Assembly: GCA_020064725.1 (NCBI GenBank)
Contig: JAGTWJ010000001.1
Location: forward strand, 5,766,001-5,830,000
DNA length: 64,000 nucleotides
Origin: Drechslerella dactyloides
Lineage: Eukaryota > Ascomycota > Orbiliomycetes > Orbiliales > Orbiliaceae
Direction of reading: 5' to 3'
Below are positions 56,765-64,000 of the stretch, one piece after another. Position 1 is the first letter of the stretch, and every line of letters begins with the position of its first letter. Position numbers and translations under genes: made by a program. The notes beneath the pieces are model-generated. The model was not told the DNA's origin. It worked only from the letters and a program-made list of their open reading frames with translations, and ran no database searches.

Positions 56765-59700
56765 TATGGACGCCGTCGTGATGTCGCGAAGGGAGGCGCG
56801 CGATGTGCGATGAATGGATGCAAGATACGGAGACGTATCAGGAAAAAGAGGCAAGGTGGGAGGCTGGCAAAAGAAGTGCGACCCTCAAGGCCGAGGAGGA
56901 GATAGTACGTCGAAGGGACAACTTTTGTGGCCGAGAAAACGTGTCTAGAAGGAGCGGACGGGAAGAAAAAAGGCAAGGCAAGCGTGTTTATCGAATGCGA
57001 GATAGTCTTCTGCAGAGCGACACGTTTAGTTAGAAGCTGGCATTGACTGGCCGGGTAGCCTGCATTCTCGCGGCCGGTGCGAGGAGGAATCCCAGCAAGC
57101 GCCCACGAGCGGTGCTCCACCCAAAAGCAAAAACCGGCGAGCAGGCAGTCAGGCAGGCCGAGGAGCGAGGTGATATCATGCGAAGAACTAAGGGACTTAC
57201 GGAGACAAGGCGTTCGAGGGCTGGATTGGGCAGCCAGCACGCGCAAACAGCGGTCGAAGCGAGGAGCGAAGAGAAATCGGACGGAGTTTGGGCGGAGTCG
57301 CGATTGCGTGGGCGAAGAGAAGAAGACAGGCTGCGTTAAGGGGTTTGAAGAGGGATGCGAAAGAGAAGAAGAATAAGTGGAGGAGGAGGAGGAGGAAGAA
57401 GAAAGAGAAAAGAAGAAAGAAGAGAGGATGAAAGAAGGAAAATAAATTTGTGTGGAGGCAGCTTTAGCGTTCTGCTCTTGCGACAAGGGCCAGCGTTGAA
57501 GGCCTCGACACCCACTCAGACAAGACAGCCCGCCGGCGTTCTCCTCACCGCAGCCCTCTCACCAACGTCACCTCGCGATTGTGCTCAATCGACAGCCTCG
57601 AGCTCGGTCGCAGGCCAGGCTGCGGCGTCCAGGAATGTCCTCGAGCTCCGGTATGGAAATCTTTCCTTCCCGATCGTTAAAAATAGTCCCGATGCAGGGT
57701 TAGAGCTGATGGAGTCGCCAAAGGGTTAGGTCGTCGTCGTCTGAAGTATACACCGTCAGAAACGGACGGGGCCAAAACAAGCAAAGCCACGCGGACCTCA
57801 GAAACTTTTCCTTTCGGTTCATCAAGAAACGTGCGCGCTGACGACCTGCCGTTAGAATAAGAAAGTGGGGACTATCGCTCTTCAAAAGCTCCCTTTGCAA
57901 CTGCAATTGTCCCGACACCCGCGGCTTCTTTATATGAGCTTGAGAAGTCTCACCGCGGCCGCCGATAACCAACTGTCTCCGAACAGGCTCCCATCGCGCA
58001 CAAACCTGATATCAGTCGCGATGTGGATCCAGCGCACTCTAGATGGTCTTGCGATCGATTTCCCGGTTTTGATCTCAAGGTGAAACCGGTTGGAGTCGCG
58101 CGCCGGGTCGAGCTGTCTGAACACGTCTCTGTTCATGCAACCACGTCGAACCGAGTCTCGGAGGCGCATTGATGCCCTCCCGCTGCCTCGCTACGAGACT
58201 GCGTCGACAGCACTCGACTTTGCAGCTGTGCCGCCTCTGCATGAATGAGCTCGCGAGATGATTCGAGCCCTCCCGGCCTGAGCGTCCTCCTCATGAACTT
58301 GTTTCGTGAAACTCGAAATTGGGGCAGCCGAAAACGGTTCGCCGGCGCCCCGGATTGACAGCCGTAATTGGCTCGCTCGCAAAGATCAATCCCCCTGTCA
58401 TTTCCCCTGCGGCATAACCAAGGCTTTTCTTGCTATCATGCGAAGACCATGTCGATGAGTTGGCAAGTCTGCTTCCCCCCAATGAGCTTTCTGAATCGGA
58501 CTTTAGGTGTCGCGTTGACGGCCACATTTCGACGTGTCCTTCGCATCCTTTGCACAGCCGGCCCGACCGTTTCCTGTTCTTCCATCTCATCTCATCGCTG
58601 GTCCAGATCCCCCTCTTTCAGCTATTCGATTTCCTCCACTCTGACCAGACGGAGCAAGGAAGACCACTCTTAATTTCGTCGAAATTGGTGGCGTCAATCT
58701 CGCCCCACCAAGCTAGTCAGGTCTCCCTTTCATCCAAACGAGCTCGCTTTAGGCTTCTGGCCCGGCGGGTCCCTGGTCAGAGCGCGATCGCGGCGACCAG
58801 GGCCAGCTAGTGCCCGATCGAGCGACGCGTCGCTCGCAAAGGCTACCATTTTCGGTCTTGACGTCGACGCCTGTTGGAGTTTCACCAACTTTATTCCGAC
58901 TTCTTTCTTCGGCTAACGTTCCAGCCTGAACTTGACTCTAGAATAAAAGCCCCGACTCGTGAGCAGAAATCGCAGCGGGGCGCCGCCCATTGTCATGCTG
59001 TATGCATAAGATTGCGGATATTAGTGCCACTTGGGAACACTTGCAGCTAATGCTTACAGTCAGGCCTCTATTCCTGCATGTAAGCCTGTAACATCAAGCC
59101 GTAAGGGCTTAACTATTATTGGCGGGTAGCTATAGCTTAGCAGATGCATTATAACATTAACGAGCTTGAGCAATTAGCTCAAGCTGTTGTATTTACTACG
59201 CTTTTAGGCAAGCTAGCGCTACAGCTGGTATCAGGAAGCTCCTGGATCCACATTCGGCTTCCTGAGACTGCAGCATGTCAGTGCATGCATTACGCAATCT
59301 ATATTACCTCCGCACGGGTCGAAGTATAAAACCAACAGACCCTGCGGACCAATATGATGACATCTTTCAAAAACTCGATAAACAATGCATGTCCCAGACA
59401 TATACTGTGGCCATATCACGAGTAGTAAGAAATTATTGCAATATATGAACATTTAGATTATCCCGCCCGGCCGAAGAATCTTGTCGTCGTCTAGATCTTC
59501 GATCTTCCACTTACGTAATTACAAGTTGATAATCGAATCCATAGGTCAATGCCATTCCAAGGCTACACGGTGAGAATTTTCTAGGCTTCTAGAATGATGC
59601 ACAGTAGCGAATGCTGCATATATCACCGTTGCATGCAGCGCTAACTGCTACCCTAGTCCAGCACATTATTGTTAAATCTCGATCTCTACGTTCCGATCAT

Positions 59701-61277
59701 TTTAGAGATAAGATTTTTAATGATATGAGACAGAGTTGGGAGAGATGAGATATCGGTAAGCGGCAGCCGGCCTCCAGGAGCGGCTAGCCTTCGAGGTCTC
59801 GTCTATAGTTGATCTCTGATGACACATTCCTCACGATTCTAGATCGGCAGCATTGATTTCTGTATATAGTTCTAACAGCTCTGCTGTATTCCAAGAGCGC
59901 TCGAGCTCTTGTATACCCCGTGAACTGTGTGGATTTGGCTTAAGCGCTCGGGAGACCACGTATGCCGGATCAGGCTCCGTAAACAATGTCAATCAGTCCC
60001 GCGATCCGGCGAACCCTAGTTCGGATGCCGGAACAACTTAAGGAGAAGGGGACGCTCCGGGTTCTTGAAACGTTAATTTCATGATCATATGAGCGTATAA
60101 TGTTCAAGTTCATATAGTAGATTTGTAGAGTCTTTCTGGTTGCATTAATTACGCGACGCGACAAAATTAAAAGCCAGTTTGGCTCGATAAGCCTCCAGAT
60201 GCACGTTTACAGATCTAGACGTACCATGATTCGCGTCAACGATTAATTATAAAATGGGCCGAGCTACACTAGGGTTGAAGCCTCAGAGCACGACGCATGG
60301 TGACATCCATAGCTTAAGTACTTACCTAGGCATATAATCGTTTCATAGATCAAGATGAGGAGGCGCGCGACATCTATAGCTTGGTCACTTCAGCTTAACG
60401 TCAACAGAATAATTCGAATTACACTACAGCATGCAATTTATCCGAATCCCCCACGTAACGCTAGCCACCCCCACGAAACGGGTGCGTTTTAATATAACTT
60501 ACGAAATTCACCAAACAAGACTGTCTTCCAAGCTATATGTCGTAGATGTAGCATGCTGTAAGCTGCTAATTTCCCTTATACTGTAATAGCTTACAAGTCA
60601 ATCTGCTGCTACGACAGGAGCGCTGTTCCCAAGAGTCCGTCTGCAGACCTGTGGAAAGCTATATTTCAGGTGTTATTGTCTTAAAATTTTGGTCAAGAGC
60701 TTTTTTTCATTACGAAGACATTTCTCTCGTAAACCGAAGGCTGCTCCATGACGGTAGGAAGCTTGGGTAGGTATATAGCCAAAGAATATTCGAAGATATC
60801 CCAGTCAACCGGGTTTAGCGAAAGAGTCCCTTGTTTAGCCCCGAGACCAGACTAGCCTGCATGTATATATCCATTACAGCATGCATGGAATTATTGCAGA
60901 TTTCACCAACCGTACTCTGTTCTAGACAGTTGCATCAAACAGAGATATACAGTTCAACCATGAAGCAGGTTGAATACATGTAGTGACTAGAAGTTCTAAG
61001 ATGATATCCTGACGTGCATTGAATGGAAATTTCTAGCTTCTAGCCCACGATATGTAGCTATGTATCTTGCCAGAAGCTATCATTATGGCTCCAATCTAGG
61101 AAAAAGATATTTCTGCTGGCAATAAGTTAACGCATAGACACATCAATCAAGACCTTCCCGATATCAATCGACTATCTCAAACCCCATTTATATCTTGATG
61201 CCACAGACTGCTAAATTTCTCGATCAGAATCTATTCTATCTGTCCTCATCCTACTTTTCGCGCTCGGATAGCCAACT
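56765..61277. other. long intergenic region upstream of Msb1
   Basis: About 4.5 kb between divergent genes, Msb1 (-) and the 480-aa membrane protein (+). The first kilobase is rich in GA repeats on the plus strand (57355-57450), giving CT-rich sequence on the Msb1 coding strand, typical of a long fungal leader near a transcription start. Plus frames at 57043-57376 are low-complexity shadows. From 59 kb on the DNA is AT-rich with small palindromes and no coding-like frames. Confidence 0.55.
57340..57460 (-). promoter_or_regulatory. CT-rich tract in the Msb1 leader/promoter
   Basis: Nearly pure purine on the plus strand, so pyrimidine on the Msb1 strand, about 600 bp before the start codon. 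CT-rich blocks often mark core promoters of strongly expressed filamentous-fungal genes. Confidence 0.35.
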
Positions 61278-62720
61278 ATGGCGGTCACATTCCGCTACAT
61301 TGTTCTCCTGATGACACTTTATACTTTACTATTGTGTCTATCAATGGTCATGGCGACCGACCTCGTGGCGTATGCAAACATTTCCTCGGCATACGCTAGC
61401 GAGCTTCTTCCTGGCGACCTCGGATCTGTCCGTCTTGAAACCGAGCACGAATACAATATATCGTCAATGTCAATGATCTGCACCCTCTTCGACGACTTCG
61501 AGACGACGCAACTTCTCGAAGTTCCATCCGATAAGGTTGCTCTGAAAAGCACAGCAAGAACAGCCACGATCGACGTCGTCAGCCCTCGGCCTCGGTCTAG
61601 TCGATACTACTTTACCATTATCCGAGATATCCACGACAAGTGGTCATTTCTCATATTCAATACGGTCGCGAAAACGCTCAAGGCGGGAGCATGGGCCTCG
61701 CAGCTACTATATGGTATCAAGCACACAATAGCCGACACGATATACCATCTCTCATACCGCCTACTACGCTTGGATAATGCTACCCAAATGATGGAGAACA
61801 CCCTTTCACGGAGACTCTTCGATGCACTTCACATGAATTTCACAGACATTCTCGGGGATATGATCCGCAAGGACATTCCCGCGCGACTGACTTCACTGGA
61901 GTCATTGGTCGCAAAGATCCTGGACACGGCCCGGAACTCCACTCAGGCACTCATACAGCTGCCAGAGATAAACATGGGACGAACCCCAACGGGGAGTCTT
62001 ATCCAATGGGATATCATTCTCGTATTCGCAGTCGGCGCCATATTTGGCATCATACTTACACCAATGATACTCTGCACGAAAACGAGCACACGCACATCAC
62101 ACCCGAAACGGCCGTGGCCACGTGCGCGGGCGTCTTCAGGATCAAGCCGCGAGGCGCCAAAAAGTGGACCGATATGGCCCACCACGACAGTGGGACCAAT
62201 CGAGACCTATTCAAACTTCGACGAATACGTCCAGCAAGCCGGTTACCACTATCAATTCACTACTTCACAGGCCGATATTTTCTCCAACATCAATCACAAC
62301 GAACTGGCTGGGCCATACACCGTCGATTCAACACCTGCTGCTGCTTCTGTTACAGAACCTGCATTCGATCCGTCCTATCTCTTGTCGCCAACATCATATC
62401 AATCGGCTGTGGAGACCAATCAGCAGCCGGATGATGCCGAGGTTAGCGTCGAACCCGACTCGCAAGAATCCTATAGCTTGCGGGAGGATACCGGTCCCTT
62501 CACACACGACTCAATTTCGCATGCCCGCGGAAGTGACGCGGCTTCGTCCAAGTCGCCGTCGGTACATGGCGGGAATATTGCCGCCACTCCGCTGGAGGAG
62601 GAGGCAGAACATACTAGGCGGGCAAGCGAATACGAAACCACACCTCAATCACCCGTCCGCTCTGAGAATAGTCGGGCCAGGAAGAAGAAAGAGCGGAGGC
62701 GCAAAGCCAAGAATCAGTAG
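61278..62720 (+). CDS. secretory-pathway single-pass membrane protein of unknown function
   Basis: A single exon of 480 aa from the ATG at 61278. The N-terminus is a signal peptide (YIVLLMTLYTLLLCLSMVMA, then TDLV). The ectodomain of about 220 residues has several N-glycosylation sequons (ANISS, YNISS, DNATQ, MNFTD, RNSTQ) and amphipathic helices, for example DTIYHLSYRLLRL. One transmembrane helix lies around residues 242-264 (WDIILVFAVGAIFGIILTPM). The 210-residue cytosolic tail starts with basic SHPKRPWPRAR, is then acidic and Ser/Thr-rich, and ends in a lysine/arginine cluster (RARKKKERRRKAKNQ). No known family recognised. Overlapping frames at 62006-62748 are shadows. Confidence 0.75.
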   Translation: MAVTFRYIVLLMTLYTLLLCLSMVMATDLVAYANISSAYASELLPGDLGSVRLETEHEYNISSMSMICTLFDDFETTQLLEVPSDKVALKSTARTATIDVVSPRPRSSRYYFTIIRDIHDKWSFLIFNTVAKTLKAGAWASQLLYGIKHTIADTIYHLSYRLLRLDNATQMMENTLSRRLFDALHMNFTDILGDMIRKDIPARLTSLESLVAKILDTARNSTQALIQLPEINMGRTPTGSLIQWDIILVFAVGAIFGIILTPMILCTKTSTRTSHPKRPWPRARASSGSSREAPKSGPIWPTTTVGPIETYSNFDEYVQQAGYHYQFTTSQADIFSNINHNELAGPYTVDSTPAAASVTEPAFDPSYLLSPTSYQSAVETNQQPDDAEVSVEPDSQESYSLREDTGPFTHDSISHARGSDAASSKSPSVHGGNIAATPLEEEAEHTRRASEYETTPQSPVRSENSRARKKKERRRKAKNQ

Positions 62721-63811
62721 GCGCAGTCTAGCGCCATGTGATGTTTAGAGTATTGAAAGTGCGACAGACGAATGGTACTAGATCGATCGAATATATTCTT
62801 TTTCCTTTAGTCTCCAAATTTCATAGAAGACTACGCTTGAGCTCGGACTCTCTAGTCAGAAAAGAATAAAGTTAGAAAGTGGCGACACAGCGCCCTAGCG
62901 CCTAGCGACGTGACTCGCAGCAGCATCTGCGCGCTGCATCCTGACTCGAACCACGGGATCTCGAGACTAGCTCGAACCCTTGCACGACCTCGTGTAACAC
63001 ACGCCAAACAGCACCCGGTTAGCGCTTCGTTTGACAAATTGCAACAAACGACAACGCGTATCGCAACACCATCTCTGCTGAACGAGATGGAGTGCTGGGC
63101 ATCAAGCTGGTTCCGAGACTAGAAATCAAGATGGTCTGATTCAAATAGCAGCGAATTAAATAGCAGGATTAGGAACCGCTATCATGTGTATAGTGTAGCA
63201 TTTTGTAGGGCATGGCTGAGGGGCTATGGGTGGCACGGCGTTTTGTAAATTAGGTAGACAGACAACCAGCAGGGGCTAGCAGCCTGAGAAAAGCTTCCAC
63301 AGCTAGACTCGGCCTGTTATCAACTGAAATGAACGCGTAGCAAAATCAAGTTGAAGCTCGAGCCTCGAGTCTATACATACGGGCTTCGGCAAGGGCATAG
63401 GCTTTGACGGGGCGTCTCCGCATGGCCTTGAGATTGCGTGACGGGGTCATCTCTAGGCTTGGACGGCCTTGCGAATGGAGGGTGGAGACGCCGGAAGGGG
63501 CCGCAGAGAGAATTGTGGTGATGAGGCTTTATATCAATGCTGTGACTGCTGTGACTGCTTCTTGATTGTTGCTCGGCGTCGCCCAATCGGGCCGTCGACG
63601 GTTTCCCTTGCGTCGACGCCCAACTCGGTCGACTATAAATTTTCCTCCCTCCTCTTTTTCCTCCTCCTTCTTTTCCTCTTCTCCTCACGGCTCTCATTAT
63701 TTCGAATGATCACCCGTGACCGAATTCTCTTGTTCTCCCCCAAGCGAATTTACCTACTCCTGCGAATAATATTCCGCTGACAGTCTGCCAGCCACGCGAA
63801 ATATTATCACG
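62721..63811. other. intergenic region
   Basis: Between two plus-strand genes. The last 200 bp hold the promoter of the gene at 63812, with a CT-rich tract at 63641-63690. No tRNA or other gene was found. Confidence 0.5.
63641..63690 (+). promoter_or_regulatory. CT-rich core-promoter tract
   Basis: A pyrimidine run (CCTCCCTCCTCTTTTTCCTC and continuing) 120-170 bp before the ATG at 63812, typical of fungal transcription-start regions. It directly follows a TATAAA at 63634-63639 (GACTATAAATTTT). Confidence 0.55.
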
Positions 63812-64000
63812 ATGTCACCGACAATCACTGCCAACGACAAGTCGCGCTCTCCTTCGCCTTGCGGCACCGGAGCCCGCGCACCGCCGACGCCTTTCGTCGG
63901 GTATGTGATCATGGCATTGTGCCTGATCACAATTACGATTTCGCTGCTGCCAGCGTTCTGGGATCTGTTGCGTGCAGCCCAAATTGCCCTCGCATACGCC
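63812..64000 (+). CDS. N-terminus of a membrane protein, cut by the window edge
   Basis: Open frame from the ATG at 63812 to the end of the window (63 codons). A disordered Ser/Pro start (SPSPCGTGARAPPTPF) is followed by a transmembrane helix (VGYVIMALCLITITISLLPAF) and an amphipathic stretch. The TATA box and CT tract upstream support a real start. The rest of the gene lies outside the window, so no family can be given. Confidence 0.55.
   Translation, partial: MSPTITANDKSRSPSPCGTGARAPPTPFVGYVIMALCLITITISLLPAFWDLLRAAQIALAYA

Noticed and set aside
57043..57729. Plus-strand frames rich in Arg/Glu/Gly
   Set aside because: Low-complexity purine tract in the Msb1 leader; no coding features.
58291..58810. 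Overlapping frames on both strands upstream of Msb1
   Set aside because: No start context, splice sites or domain; Ser/Arg/Leu composition is typical of chance frames.
62880..63010. tRNA-like T-loop sequences (GGTTCGAGTC and GGGTTCGAGC on the minus strand)
   Set aside because: No matching five-base T stems and no acceptor or anticodon arms could be drawn around them.
1..64000. CRISPR arrays, rRNA, intact transposons or bacterial operons
   Set aside because: None seen: no regularly spaced repeats, no transposase or reverse-transcriptase frames, and intron-bearing monocistronic genes throughout.

Overview
The window is nuclear DNA of a filamentous ascomycete fungus (Pezizomycotina; I cannot resolve the class). 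Nearly every multi-exon gene is cut by short GT-AG introns of about 50-110 nt with CTAAC/CTGAC-like branch sites. The recognisable proteins are fungal in type: Erv46, Sam50, Vta1, Msb1, Bub2, Eaf6, FAN1 with a VRR-NUC domain, and a Frizzled/Smoothened-like receptor. Gene models were assembled by hand by checking splice sites and phase.

Layout. 0-4 kb: a small secreted-protein candidate (-), a single-pass membrane protein (+) and a coiled-coil protein (-). 4-7.4 kb: gene-poor. 7.4-13.1 kb: three minus-strand genes, a She3-like coiled-coil protein, Sam50 (mitochondrial outer-membrane beta-barrel assembly) and Erv46 (COPII cargo receptor). 13.9-16.3 kb: a five-exon, 689-aa protein that I do not recognise. 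17.3-18 kb: a compact beta-carbonic anhydrase. 18.4-21.1 kb: an RD/RS-rich protein with a DUF6697-like C-terminus (-). 23.6-28.2 kb: a divergent pair, Vta1 (ESCRT, -) and U2AF65 (splicing, +). 28.7-29.5 kb: ribosomal protein uS15/RPS13 (-) in five exons. 30.8-33.4 kb: a cysteine-rich single-pass membrane protein (+) and a degenerate HNH-type protein (-). 34.7-39.9 kb: a genome-maintenance and cell-cycle group of FAN1 (+), Eaf6 (-) and Bub2 (+). 40-46.4 kb: about 6.5 kb without an intact gene but with coding-like fragments. 46.5-48.9 kb: an eight-exon Frizzled-like 7-TM receptor (+). 50.3-51.4 kb: PCNA (-). 52.6-56.8 kb: Msb1, a morphogenesis/Rho-signalling scaffold (-), with a disrupted or alternatively decoded C-terminal tail. 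56.8-61.3 kb: gene-poor. 61.3-62.7 kb: a 480-aa secretory-pathway membrane protein (+). 63.8 kb to the edge: the start of another membrane protein (+).

Functional picture. Most of the window is conserved housekeeping genes for replication, DNA repair, spliceosome, ribosome, secretory pathway, mitochondrial import and mitotic exit. Between them lie AT-richer stretches holding lineage-specific secreted or single-pass membrane proteins. I found no CRISPR array, intact transposon, rRNA or convincing tRNA. The strongest oddities are a PCNA start codon split by an intron, with two MluI cell-cycle boxes upstream; the broken Msb1 tail; the unplaced 689-aa protein; and a 13-bp motif found at four exact intergenic places.
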